DNA of 64,000 nt. Origin: Actinoplanes lobatus (lineage in GTDB: Bacteria; Actinomycetota; Actinomycetes; Mycobacteriales; Micromonosporaceae). The notes under the pieces are model-generated. The model was not told the DNA's origin. It searched no databases and worked only from the letters and a program-made list of their open reading frames with translations. This document shows, in pieces, positions 1-7,758 of the stretch; the stretch's first letter is position 1, and each line of letters begins with the position of its first letter. The position numbers and the translations under genes were made by a program. The stretch covers positions 253,001 through 317,000 of the forward strand of contig NZ_JACHNC010000001.1 of the NCBI RefSeq assembly GCF_014205215.1, read 5' to 3'.

Positions 1-175
1 AGGTCGTCGAGACCTTCCGGCCGCCGATGCCGTTCGTCCGGGCCGTCGCCCCCGATTCGCGTCCCCACCGCTACACCTCCCGAGATCCTGGCAAGTTCCC
101 CACGGATTCGACTTCAACCAGCCTGCAACTCGCAGCGAACCGTCGGTCACCCTGGGCTACCTAACGTTTCTCCAC

Positions 176-532
176 ATGAATGGCCTGTTCAGCAACGCCG
201 CCGCCCGCGCTGCTCAGCGCACCGCCCTCGCCTCGCTCGCCGACCTCACCGCGTCGGTCGGGGTCAGCGGTCTCGCCGCGGCCCAGGGGAGCCCCGGCCT
301 GATGTCCGTGATCGACCAGCACGCCGCCGGAGTGCGGGACAGCCTCGACGCGGACAACCGCCCGCTCACCGCGATCCTGCTCGCCGCCTACGCCGAGGGT
401 GTTCGCGACGCCGCCTACCTGCACGGCTGGGTCGCCCCTGAGGGCGCCATCGACTGGGCCGAGAACGACTGGGTCCTGCGCCGCCTCCTCGCGGTCTGCA
501 CGCTGGCGCGGACCCTCCCCACCACACGCTGA
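176..532 (+). CDS. Small conserved actinobacterial protein, DUF6401-like
   Basis: This 118-residue protein is Ala/Leu rich and probably all-helical, with no signal peptide or membrane segment. The phrases GVSGLAAAQGSPGLM and RPLTAILLAAYAEGVRDAAY resemble the short DUF6401 proteins I recall from Actinoplanes and Micromonospora; the match is from memory and unchecked. No catalytic motif is visible. The ATG at 176 is the first start in the frame, and a TANNNT-like box (TAACGT, about 162-167) lies just upstream, so the leader would be very short. A perfect hairpin terminator follows. The gene stands alone and its function is unknown. Confidence 0.6.
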   Translation: MNGLFSNAAARAAQRTALASLADLTASVGVSGLAAAQGSPGLMSVIDQHAAGVRDSLDADNRPLTAILLAAYAEGVRDAAYLHGWVAPEGAIDWAENDWVLRRLLAVCTLARTLPTTR

Positions 533-606
533 CCCGATCGGACGGCTTGACGCCGTACGGGTCACCGGGTCGGGCCTGTCCCATCCCGTGATCGACACCC
601 GACCCT

Positions 607-640
607 GAGGGCCGGCACCGGAATCCCGGTGCCGGCCCTC
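607..640. terminator. Bidirectional hairpin terminator
   Basis: A perfect 15-bp stem (607-621 with 626-640) closes a 4-nt loop between two convergent genes, the small protein ending at 532 and the membrane protein ending at 720. There is no clear U-tract, which is usual for intrinsic terminators in high-GC actinobacteria. Confidence 0.8.
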
Positions 641-719
641 CGTCGTTCCCGCCCCTCCGCCCCACACGCCCGAGCGGCCGGCCCCAGCCACACGCGACCC
701 GCGGCTGATGCCGGCACGA

Positions 720-2381
720 TCAGCTCGTGCTTGTCCCGCCTGGCCGCGTCTGCATGGTGGGATCGTCATCACCGGTGGGGGCCGGGCCCCGCGCGGGGGT
801 AGCCTCCGGCTTCCTCGGGGAAGGGGGCCCGGCCGCCGTCGCCGGGAGCGGCACCACCTGGGTCCGCTCCTCACCCCCGTCGTCGACGATCTGTAGGCCG
901 GCCTCGGTACCCGGGCTTCGGATCACCATCACCTCGTCCGCGGAGGGACCGGCGGTCAGGACCGTGGTGGGACCGGCGGTCAGGACCGTGGTGGGCTCGT
1001 CGCCATGCAGGTCGGTCGTACGTTCGCCGGAATACAGGTCTGTCGTGCGCTCGCCGCCATGCAGGTCTGTCGTGCGTTCGCCGGAATACAGGTCGGTGGT
1101 GCGCTCTTCGGGGTGCAGGTCGGTGGTGCGCTCTTCGGGGTGCAGGTCGGTGGTGCGCTCTTCGGGGTGCAGGTCGGTGGTGCGCTCTTCGGGGTGCAGG
1201 TCGGTGGTGCGCTCTTCGGGGTGCAGGTCGGTGGTGCGTTCGTCGTCGCCGGGGCCGGCCGGTGAAGCGATGATCATTTGCGTCTCGTCACCGTCCTGCT
1301 CGCGGATCCGCCGCTCCTCCTCGGCCCACCGGGCTTCCCACGCCAGTTCCTCGGCGTCGTCCGGAAAATCCCGCGCCGCGGCGCGAGGCGAGGCCTCGGT
1401 GGAGGGAACCGCGGGAGAGGAAGAGGCCGGGGACTCGGGCGCCGACGGCGCGGCCGGATACGCCGAAGGCTCTCCCCCGCCGGCCGCATACGCCGGAGGC
1501 TCTCCCCCGCTGGACGGGGGCGCCGGAGGCTCTCCCCCGCTGGACGGGGGCGCCGGAGGCTCTCCCCCGCTGGAGGGGGGTGTCGGAGGCTCTCCCCCGC
1601 TGGACGAGGGCGTCGGAGGTTCTCCCTCGCCGGAGGAGGACGACGGTTCGGCGGAGGGTTTCTCGGCGGTCTGGCGGGCGCGTTCCTCGGCGTAGGCGCG
1701 GGCCTGTTCCCGGATGGCCGCCGACTCCGCCGCCGCCCGGTCGAGCCAGCCCTCCCACCGCTGCTGCATCGGCCGGATCAGGCCGCCGCCGACGCCCACG
1801 ATGATCACGCCGGCGACCGTGGCGAGGATGGTGACCAGCAGTGGGCGGGTGACCGAGGTGGCGATGCCGACCTGGTCGAGGCCGGCGATCACGCCCAGCG
1901 TGACGATCACCGCGGCGACCGCCTTGGCCAGCACCCGGGCGTAGCCGAGCCCGCCGAGCACGGCCAGGATCAGGTCGTGGGCGGCTCCGGCGATCGCGGC
2001 GGTGACCACCACGATGACGATCCCGACGAACACCTGCGGCAGCCAGCCGAGCAAGGCGTTGATCAGGTCGCTGGCCGGGTTGGGGCCGAAGACACCGAAC
2101 GCCAGTTGCAGGGCGAACAGCAGCACCACGAAGAAGGCGAGCCGCGCGCAGACGTCGGTGGCGCTGGGCGCCCCGGGCCGCAGCAGCCGACCGGCGGGAC
2201 CGCGCTGGACGGCCCGGTCGAACCCGGCCCGCCGCAGTGTCTTGGCGGTGACCGTCCGCGCGAGCCGGGCCAGCAGATAGCCGAGCACCAGGATCACCAG
2301 GAAAACCAGGATCGACGGCAGGTAGAGAACCACCGACCGCCACATCTCGCTGAGGCCACGACTCAGCCCGTCACCGGCCAT
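720..2381 (-). CDS. MscS/CmpX-type TM-helix membrane protein with long repeat-rich cytoplasmic tail
   Basis: The 553-residue product has an N-terminal hydrophobic half (about residues 10-205) with four to five membrane helices, spaced like the conserved TM-helix repeats of small-conductance channel relatives. GVGGGLIRPMQQRWEGWLDRA marks the end of the membrane part. The tail is disordered and holds two arrays: a 10-residue SSGGEPPxPP repeat and a 9-residue EERTTDLHP repeat. The start is the ATG at 2381 with AGGAGG five bases upstream; a TTG 15 bases earlier is in frame but unsupported. A channel role is inferred from the TM pattern only. The tail has no domain I recognise; its Thr-Thr-Asp units could be phosphorylation or FHA-binding sites, which is speculative. 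A hairpin terminator follows. Confidence 0.75.
   Translation of the reverse strand: MAGDGLSRGLSEMWRSVVLYLPSILVFLVILVLGYLLARLARTVTAKTLRRAGFDRAVQRGPAGRLLRPGAPSATDVCARLAFFVVLLFALQLAFGVFGPNPASDLINALLGWLPQVFVGIVIVVVTAAIAGAAHDLILAVLGGLGYARVLAKAVAAVIVTLGVIAGLDQVGIATSVTRPLLVTILATVAGVIIVGVGGGLIRPMQQRWEGWLDRAAAESAAIREQARAYAEERARQTAEKPSAEPSSSSGEGEPPTPSSSGGEPPTPPSSGGEPPAPPSSGGEPPAPPSSGGEPPAYAAGGGEPSAYPAAPSAPESPASSSPAVPSTEASPRAAARDFPDDAEELAWEARWAEEERRIREQDGDETQMIIASPAGPGDDERTTDLHPEERTTDLHPEERTTDLHPEERTTDLHPEERTTDLHPEERTTDLYSGERTTDLHGGERTTDLYSGERTTDLHGDEPTTVLTAGPTTVLTAGPSADEVMVIRSPGTEAGLQIVDDGGEERTQVVPLPATAAGPPSPRKPEATPARGPAPTGDDDPTMQTRPGGTSTS
945..1248 (-). repeat. 27-bp in-frame tandem repeat (EERTTDLHP units)
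   Basis: About ten 27-bp units encode EERTTDLHP and variants (GERTTDLYS, GERTTDLHG). They end in two 24-bp PTTVLTAG units. Several neighbouring copies (about 1100-1235) are identical, which points to recent slippage or unequal recombination while the reading frame was kept. Confidence 0.9.
1455..1640 (-). repeat. 30-bp in-frame tandem repeat (SSGGEPPxPP units)
   Basis: Six or so 30-bp units encode a Pro/Gly/Glu/Ser repeat in the linker of the same membrane protein. Every unit is a multiple of three, so copy-number change would alter only linker length. Confidence 0.9.
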
Positions 2382-2489
2382 CCGTCCTCCTGACAAGCGT
2401 CGTCAAGGCCGCGATGGGTCCTCAACGAACCGTAGGACTCCGGAATACCACGCGCCTCCGACAATCGGTACCCGGGCGGACACGCAGAG

Positions 2490-2690
2490 TCAGGAGCAGG
2501 GTTGCCCGTCGAGGGCGCAGCCGGTGGGCGGCTCGGTGGGCGCGGGCGCCGGCGTGAAGCTGAACGAGACCGAGCCGGAGGCGGGCACCCCGGCCCCGGA
2601 GGGACGGAAGGTGACGGTGCTTCCGGACTGGCCGGCGGTGACGGCGCCGCTGGTGACGGTCACCGTCTCGGCGCCGGGCACGGTTCCGCC
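2490..2690 (-). pseudogene. Remnant of a family-2 carbohydrate-binding module
   Basis: The last about 60 residues of a minus-strand frame read as the C-terminal end of a CBM2-type module: SGSTVTF, then PASGSVSFSFT, then PTGCALDGQPC before the stop. This matches the usual GstVtv/GgsvsFGF/ALNGxpC pattern of secreted cellulose-binding proteins. The N-terminal half of the module, any signal peptide and any catalytic domain are missing; upstream the frame turns into Arg/His-rich nonsense. I take it as a decayed gene end. It could also be a frameshifted small gene, because another minus frame (2660-2848) looks protein-like. Confidence 0.35.
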
Positions 2691-3025
2691 CGGACCGCGG
2701 CCATCGTCATCGTCTCCGCCGACTCGGACCAGGCCGCGAGTGCGTCGTACCGCTGGTCCATGAGGTCGGGGGCGGTGTGATCGTCCACCGGATCCGTCTG
2801 GTGCTGTTCGGCGATGGGGCACATCACACCGCGGGGTGGCTCGATCACGCCGCGACCATAGGTGAACGACCGCTCCGTTGACCAAGATCAAATCACCGAT
2901 GACCTGGTGACGGCCGGTGACGCCGAGCGCGGGACGTCGACGGCACCATTCGCGGACGATACGGGGGAACGGTCAATAACCGGACGGACGGCCGGTGGGG
3001 CATCGTACAAACGGACCAGTCGGGA

Positions 3026-3037
3026 TAGGCTTTCCGC
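3026..3037 (+). promoter_or_regulatory. Candidate leaderless promoter of the SpoIIE phosphatase gene
   Basis: TAGGCT at 3026-3031 fits the TANNNT -10 box and ends six bases before the ATG at 3038, so transcription would begin at or next to the start codon. No Shine-Dalgarno sequence is present. A -35 box is not obvious. Confidence 0.45.
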
Positions 3038-5197
3038 ATGGTCGGCTCGGGAGGGTACGGGTCGGGGGGTCTCCGCCCGTCTCCGATCACCACGCTGCCC
3101 GCGCAGACGGCCGGCACACAGCACACCGGCCTGGGCTGCGCGGCGCTGGTGCACGCCTTCGACTGGTCCGGCACGTCGCTCGGCCCGATCACCGGCTGGG
3201 ATCCGGCGGTCCGCGCCGCGGTCGAGCTGGTGCTCGCCTCCCCGCTGCCGATGCTGCTGACCGTCGGCGACGACTTCCTGGTCCTCTACAACGACGCATA
3301 TGCCGAGGTCCTCGGCGCCCTGCACCCGACGGCGCTGGGCACCCCGGCGGCGCGGGCGTTCGGCCCGGCCTGGGATCAGCCCGGCCTGGGCGACGTGATC
3401 CAGCAGGTGCACCGCACCGGGCGGGCCATCCTGGAGCCGGAGAGCCAGGTGCAGTTCGCGCCGGGCCACACCGAGCCGGCCTTCTACACCCGGGGCCATT
3501 CGGTGATCCGCTCGTCGCGGGGCGCGGTGGCCGGGGTGCTGACCGTGGCGGCCGAGACCACGCATGTCATCCACCGGCTGCAGAGCCTGGGTGAGCTGAC
3601 CGCCCGGTTGGCCGGCGCGCTCACCATCGACGACGTGACCCGCGTCGTCCTGGCGTACGCGATGGATTCCTTCGACCTGGACCACTGCGTGCTGGCGGTG
3701 GACGACGGCCTGGCGTACCGATATGTCCGCCGGATCCGCGGCGAGATGCTGGACGAGGCCGACGAGCGGCTCCCCCCGGTGTGGCGGCGCGTGAGCGCCG
3801 ACCCGGCGGCCCCGGCGGTGGCGGCGGCGGAGAGCGGGCGGGCGACGTTCGTGGCCGACGGCGAGCCGCTGAACGCGGTGGCGACCGACCGGCACGAGCG
3901 GCGGGTCCGCGCGCTGGCCGCGCTCCCCCTGCGGACGCCGTCGCTGCGCGGGGCGCTGACCGTCGGTTTCCGCCGGGCGCATGTCTGGCTGCCCGCCGAG
4001 CGGGCGCTGCTGAAGGCCGCGGCCGAGCTGGTGGCGCAGGCCGCGGAGCGTGCCCGCCGATTCGAGGCCCAGCACGGGACCGCGCAGTTGCTGCAGCGCA
4101 GCATGCTCCCCGAGCACCTGCCCGAGCTGGACATGTTCCGGATCGCCGCACGATATGACGTGGGCGTCGACGGCAACGCGGCCGGCGGTGACTTCTACGA
4201 CGCGTTCCACCTGCTCGACGGCCGGCTCGCCATGGTGCTGGGCGACGTGGCCGGGCACGACGTGCGGGCGGCCGCGGTGATGGGCCAGGTCCGGGCGGCG
4301 CTGCGGGCGCTGGCGCTGACCGACCCGGCGCCGCCGAGCGTGCTGGCCGGGCTGGACCGGCTGGTCGGCTCGCTGGGCGCCGAGTCGCGCAACGAGGAGA
4401 TCTTCGTGACCATCGTCTACGGGGTGCTGGACCCGTCGGACGGTTCGGTCACGCTGGCCAGCGCGGGCCACCCGCCGCCGGTGCTGCGCCGGGCCGGGCA
4501 GGGTGGCGAGCCGGCCACGGCCGAGCTGGTGAAGGTGCCGCCGGGTGCGCCGCTGGGCCTGGGTGGCCGCTGGCAGACCGGGACACTGCGGCTGGAGCCG
4601 GGCGACACGATCCTGATGTTCAGCGACGGCGTGGTGGAGCGGCGCGGCCGACCGCTCAACGACGGGCTGGACGCGCTGGTCACCGCCGCCGCGGCGTCGC
4701 CGAGCGGCGATCCGAGGAACATGTGCTCGCTGGCCACCGCGGCGGTCGAGGGCACCACCGACGACGACGTGGCGGTGCTCGCCGTGGAGCACGCGCTGGC
4801 GATGAGCCGGTCCGCGACCACGCAGGTGGCGGCGGAGCCGACCGGGCCGAGCCGGGTCCGGCAGTGGATGACGACCCGGTTGCGGGAGTGGGGCGTGCCG
4901 GAGCCGGTGATCGGCGCGGCGATCCTCTGCACCAGCGAGCTGACCACCAACGCGCTGCTGCACGCGGGCACGCCGGCCCAGGTGCACATCGACCTGAACG
5001 CGGAACGCCTGCTGGTGTCGGTGGCCGACACCGGCACCCGGGGCAGTGTGATCCGGGCCCGCGCCGACGCCCTGGCCAGCCGGGGCCGCGGGCTGGGCCT
5101 GATCGAGGAGCTGAGCGACTCGTGGGGCACCGACCCGACGGTGCGCGGATCGACGGTGTGGTTCGAGATGCTCCTGGCGGGCAAAGCGCGGGCGTGA
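3038..5197 (+). CDS. PAS-GAF-SpoIIE (PP2C-type) phosphatase with C-terminal anti-sigma-type HATPase domain
   Basis: The 719-residue soluble protein runs PAS-like (about 35-175), GAF (about 185-340), SpoIIE/PP2C phosphatase (about 355-575) and RsbW-like ATPase (about 595-715). Phosphatase metal motifs are visible: GGDFYDAF near residue 382, LGDVAGHD near 400 and SDGVVE near 528. The ATPase end shows SELTTNALLHA and RGRGLGLIEELSD. Such proteins dephosphorylate anti-sigma-factor antagonists and can phosphorylate them through the ATPase domain, acting in partner-switching control of sigma factors. No sigma, antagonist or anti-sigma gene lies nearby, so the partner is unknown. The input signal would bind the PAS or GAF domain. 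The start is the ATG at 3038, leaderless-type. Confidence 0.9.
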   Translation: MVGSGGYGSGGLRPSPITTLPAQTAGTQHTGLGCAALVHAFDWSGTSLGPITGWDPAVRAAVELVLASPLPMLLTVGDDFLVLYNDAYAEVLGALHPTALGTPAARAFGPAWDQPGLGDVIQQVHRTGRAILEPESQVQFAPGHTEPAFYTRGHSVIRSSRGAVAGVLTVAAETTHVIHRLQSLGELTARLAGALTIDDVTRVVLAYAMDSFDLDHCVLAVDDGLAYRYVRRIRGEMLDEADERLPPVWRRVSADPAAPAVAAAESGRATFVADGEPLNAVATDRHERRVRALAALPLRTPSLRGALTVGFRRAHVWLPAERALLKAAAELVAQAAERARRFEAQHGTAQLLQRSMLPEHLPELDMFRIAARYDVGVDGNAAGGDFYDAFHLLDGRLAMVLGDVAGHDVRAAAVMGQVRAALRALALTDPAPPSVLAGLDRLVGSLGAESRNEEIFVTIVYGVLDPSDGSVTLASAGHPPPVLRRAGQGGEPATAELVKVPPGAPLGLGGRWQTGTLRLEPGDTILMFSDGVVERRGRPLNDGLDALVTAAAASPSGDPRNMCSLATAAVEGTTDDDVAVLAVEHALAMSRSATTQVAAEPTGPSRVRQWMTTRLREWGVPEPVIGAAILCTSELTTNALLHAGTPAQVHIDLNAERLLVSVADTGTRGSVIRARADALASRGRGLGLIEELSDSWGTDPTVRGSTVWFEMLLAGKARA

Positions 5198-5530
5198 CCC
5201 CACCGTCCGATGTGGCCCGCGCTCGGGCGGAACACTGCGTGATCGCCACGCTCGGTATCCGTTACGTCAGCACGCCTTATTACGTAGCGTATGCAGCGAC
5301 TCATGACGATTCCCCGGTTGAGGGACCCCGTCCGGGCGACGGCCGAGTCTCCCGTCGCCGTATCGGTGCTGCTGCACGGCGTGGTGGCAGCTCCGGACAT
5401 GCGTCACCTGGATCACTCAGGCGCTTACGTACAGTAGTTTAATACTGTTCTAAACCGGACAATGAACCGGCTGGTGGTGACGAAGCGTTATCAGTGCCGT
5501 AGAGTGCTGAAGCGACTGGGGATGTCCACC
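5198..5530. other. Intergenic region upstream of the VOC gene
   Basis: About 330 bases without a convincing gene. The first 200 bases show no clear structure beyond short palindromic TACGTA-like words near 5257 and 5273. The last part carries a 6-6-6 inverted repeat (5431-5448) overlapping a TAATACT -10-like stretch, so the promoter of the following gene probably sits there. Confidence 0.5.
5431..5448. promoter_or_regulatory. Inverted repeat over a -10-like box, candidate operator
   Basis: ACAGTA, six bases (GTTTAA), then TACTGT form a perfect 6-bp dyad. The right half overlaps TAATACT (5440-5446), an AT-rich -10-like sequence in otherwise GC-rich DNA. This is the expected geometry for a repressor site. 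No regulator gene is adjacent. Confidence 0.4.
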
Positions 5531-6298
5531 ATGGAGCGGCTCATGCGGATCAGAGGTTATGCACCCTTGACACCTTGCTGGGTGGAGCTGGCGAGTGCGG
5601 ACCCCGCACGCGCCGCACAGTTCTACGCAGAGTTGTTCGGCTGGGAGTCTGCGGGTGATCGGTTCAAGCTCGGGGGGCGTGCGGTCGCAGGCCTCACCCG
5701 GAGTCAGCCCGACCGTCCGGACGGGTGGCTGACCCACCTCAGCACTCCGGACCTCGAGGAGACGCTGGAGCAGGTCGCCCTCTCCGGCGGGCACTGCGTG
5801 AGCCACCCGGCCGAGGCACACGGCGGCCGGCGCGCGATCGTCGCCGACCCGTCCGGCGCGATCATCGGCCTCTGGCAGGGTCACGACTTCGCCGGCGCAC
5901 AGGCCGGCGGCGAGCCAGGCACAATGTCGTGGCCGGAACTGATCACTGACGACCCGGACGCCGCGGCCCGCTTCTACGGCTTCGCGTTCGGCTGGCTGCT
6001 GCGCCACGAGTTCGGCTCGGGCGAGTGGCTCAACCAGGCCCACGACGCCGTCGCCGGCCTCGCGCCCGGTTACCGGGGCGCCTGGTGGCGTGCCGCCTTC
6101 CAGGTGGAGAACATCCAGGTCGCGGCCGACCGGTGCGAGACGCTGGGCGGCGCGGTCATCACCGAGCCGTCGGAGGCGGGGCTGACCGCCTTCGCCGAGC
6201 TGCGGGACCCGTTCGGCGCCCGGTTCACGGTGGCGGCGCCGGTGCACCACCCGGTCGAGCTGACCGTCTCTCTGGGCAGCCTGCCCGCCTGGGACTGA
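5531..6298 (+). CDS. VOC (glyoxalase/bleomycin-resistance) family protein, two-domain
   Basis: Two tandem vicinal-oxygen-chelate halves are visible: PCWVELASADPARAAQFYAELFGW and, about 115 residues later, MSWPELITDDPDAAARFYGFAFGW. Each half ends in a DPxGA phrase (VADPSGAIIGLWQ and LRDPFGARFTV). This is the hydroxylase/CFP30B-like architecture, whose natural substrate is usually unknown. The frame is open from 5462. I place the start at 5531 because the probable promoter is at about 5440 and the conserved part begins MRIRGYAPLTPCW. ATGs at 5522 and 5543 (the latter with GGAG six bases upstream) are equally possible. A strong terminator follows. Confidence 0.85.
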   Translation: MERLMRIRGYAPLTPCWVELASADPARAAQFYAELFGWESAGDRFKLGGRAVAGLTRSQPDRPDGWLTHLSTPDLEETLEQVALSGGHCVSHPAEAHGGRRAIVADPSGAIIGLWQGHDFAGAQAGGEPGTMSWPELITDDPDAAARFYGFAFGWLLRHEFGSGEWLNQAHDAVAGLAPGYRGAWWRAAFQVENIQVAADRCETLGGAVITEPSEAGLTAFAELRDPFGARFTVAAPVHHPVELTVSLGSLPAWD

Positions 6299-6315
6299 CC
6301 CACCCGAACCATGTG

Positions 6316-6347
6316 GAAGAGGCCGGCCCTTCGGGGCCGGCCTCTTC
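6316..6347 (+). terminator. Hairpin terminator after the VOC gene
   Basis: A perfect 14-bp stem (6316-6329 with 6334-6347) closes a TTCG tetraloop 17 bases after the VOC stop codon. Confidence 0.9.
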
Positions 6348-6365
6348 GCGTCCCCGGCCGGCCGC

Positions 6366-6409
6366 GTCAACCTTGGTTGACAGGGGCCGAGATGTCAACG
6401 TAGGTTGAC
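6366..6409 (+). promoter_or_regulatory. Promoter with two tandem palindromic operators (GTCAAC-N4-GTTGAC)
   Basis: Two 16-bp palindromes, GTCAACCTTGGTTGAC (6366-6381) and GTCAACGTAGGTTGAC (6394-6409), have centres 28 bp apart. The first overlaps a -35 box TTGACA (6377-6382) and the second overlaps a -10 box TAGGTT (6401-6406); the spacer is 18 bp. The -10 ends six bases before the ATG at 6413, so the mRNA would be leaderless. A repressor bound to both sites would cover the whole promoter, and the downstream HTH protein is the obvious candidate. Confidence 0.75.
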
Positions 6410-6412
6410 GGC

Positions 6413-6649
6413 ATGACTGAGGCTACCGACCTCGCCGCCGCCGCGAGCAGCGCCGACCCCCGGGCCGGCCTGCGCGCGGTGGTGGCGTTACGCCGCCTCC
6501 TGGAGGGCCTGGAGCGCCTACAGGTGGCGAATGCCCGCGCCAAGGGCTGGTCCTGGCAGGAGATCGCCGACGCGCTAGAGGTGACCCGCCAGGGAGTGCA
6601 CAAGAAGCACGCCAAGCTGATGCCGATGCTGGATCCACGGGAGGGCTGA
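6413..6649 (+). CDS. Small helix-turn-helix regulator, partner of the Clp-N protein
   Basis: The 78-residue protein has one helix-turn-helix near its C-terminus: WSWQEIADALEVTRQGVHKKH. That is about the size of a minimal sigma-like or MarR-like DNA-binding unit, with a helical N-terminal part that may dimerise. It is followed one base later by the Clp-N gene, so the two are one operon. Two matching palindromes at its promoter suggest autoregulation. Codon 26 (6488-6490) is TTA, a very rare leucine codon in this DNA, so translation could depend on the bldA-type tRNA. The start is set by the leaderless promoter. Confidence 0.8.
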   Translation: MTEATDLAAAASSADPRAGLRAVVALRRLLEGLERLQVANARAKGWSWQEIADALEVTRQGVHKKHAKLMPMLDPREG

Positions 6650-6650
6650 G

Positions 6651-7265
6651 ATGTTCGAGCGATTCACCAAGGACGCCCGCGCCGTCGTCGTCGGCGCCCA
6701 GGAGCAGGCCCGCGAACTCGGCCACGAGACCATCGGCACCGAGCACACCCTGCTCAGCCTGCTCGCCGGGGAGAACGACACGGTCCGCGTGGCGCTGGCC
6801 GGCGCCGGGGTCGATCAGGCCTCGGTCCGGGCCGCGATCATCCGGCACGTCGGTGACCGCAGCGAGGCCGGCTCCGTCGCGGACCGGGACGCCGAGGACG
6901 CCGCCGCCCTCAAGGCGATCGGCATCGACCTGGAGGCGGTCCGCGCCGCCATCGAGGAGAACTTCGGGGCCGGTGCGCTGCGCCTGCCCCGGCCGGCCCC
7001 GAAGAAGAGGGGGATCTTCGGGCGGTTCTCCTCGGTGACGACCGGGCACAGGCCGTTCTCGCCGCGCAACAAGAAGGTGCTGGAGCTGTCGCTGCGCGAG
7101 GCCATCCGGCTGAAGCACAACTTCATCGCGCCGGAGCACATCATGCTCGGACTGCTCCGCGAGGGTCAGGGCCTGGCCATGCTGATCCTGACCGAGTTCG
7201 ACGTCGACTTCGGCGAGCTCCGGACCACCCTCACCGGCGCGCTCAAGTCTCCCGCGGCCGGATAG
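6651..7265 (+). CDS. Clp N-terminal-domain protein (stand-alone, no ATPase)
   Basis: The 204-residue protein contains two Clp-N repeats and no AAA ATPase module. The first is MFERFTKDARAVVVGAQEQA with GTEHTLLSLLAGENDTVRVAL. The second is FSPRNKKVLELSLREAIRLK with PEHIMLGLLREGQGLA. In ClpA/ClpC this domain binds substrates and adaptors; isolated copies are common in actinobacteria and probably act as adaptors or sensors for Clp proteolysis, which is inferred. It begins one base after the HTH stop codon (TGAGATG), so translation is likely coupled. Its 3' end overlaps a convergent acetyltransferase gene by 23 bp. Confidence 0.85.
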   Translation: MFERFTKDARAVVVGAQEQARELGHETIGTEHTLLSLLAGENDTVRVALAGAGVDQASVRAAIIRHVGDRSEAGSVADRDAEDAAALKAIGIDLEAVRAAIEENFGAGALRLPRPAPKKRGIFGRFSSVTTGHRPFSPRNKKVLELSLREAIRLKHNFIAPEHIMLGLLREGQGLAMLILTEFDVDFGELRTTLTGALKSPAAG

Positions 7266-7758
7266 CGGCGAAGAGCAGGCGGTCCCTCCACTCACCACGG
7301 ATGTGCAGGTAGTCGTGGAGGTGGCCCTCGTACCGCATGCCGATCTTCTCCAGGACGCGGCGGGAGCCGACGTTGGCCGGGTCGCACGTGGCGGCGACCC
7401 GGTGCAGGCCGAGGTCGAAGGCGTGGGCGAGCACGGCGGCGGCCGCCTCGGTGGCGTAACCCCGGCCCCAGGCGTGCCGGGCCAGGACATAGCCGAACTC
7501 ACCGCGCCGATGACCGGGCGAGGTGGTCCGCAGTTCGACGGCCCCGATCAGCTCACCGTCCCGCTCGACAGCGAACGGGTGGACGCCCTCGGGCGGGTTC
7601 ACCGACTCCGCGACGAACACCTCCGTGTCGGCGGGCCGGTTCGGCCCCCACTCCATGAAGCGGACCACCTCGGGGTCGCCGGCGTAGGCGTGGACGGCCG
7701 CGACGTCCCCGAGCCGGAAGGCCCGCAGCCGGAGGCGGGTGGTCCGCAGTTCGGTCAC
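7243..7758 (-). CDS. GNAT acetyltransferase, RimJ/RimL-like
   Basis: The 171-residue protein begins TELRTTRLRLRAFRLGDVAA, the standard opening of RimJ/RimL-type acetyltransferases. It carries the acetyl-CoA loop as ARHAWGRGYATEAAAAVLAHAF and the conserved ATCDPANVGSRRVLEKIGM. It probably acetylates an amino group on a protein or small molecule; the substrate cannot be read from sequence. The start GTG overlaps the stop of the upstream acetyltransferase gene (GTGA), so the two are translated together. The tail overlaps the convergent Clp-N gene. Confidence 0.85.
   Translation of the reverse strand: MTELRTTRLRLRAFRLGDVAAVHAYAGDPEVVRFMEWGPNRPADTEVFVAESVNPPEGVHPFAVERDGELIGAVELRTTSPGHRRGEFGYVLARHAWGRGYATEAAAAVLAHAFDLGLHRVAATCDPANVGSRRVLEKIGMRYEGHLHDYLHIRGEWRDRLLFAAIRPRET

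Noticed and set aside
1..175. Possible 3' end of an upstream gene at the left edge
   Set aside because: No frame in the first 175 bases has a recognisable protein ending; too short to call.
727..1695. A 322-residue plus-strand frame through the repeats
   Set aside because: It is the antisense of the repeat-rich tail, whose period (27 and 30 bp) keeps frames open on both strands.
2862..3260. A plus-strand frame overlapping the start of the SpoIIE phosphatase gene
   Set aside because: It has no family features and is out of phase with the conserved phosphatase protein.
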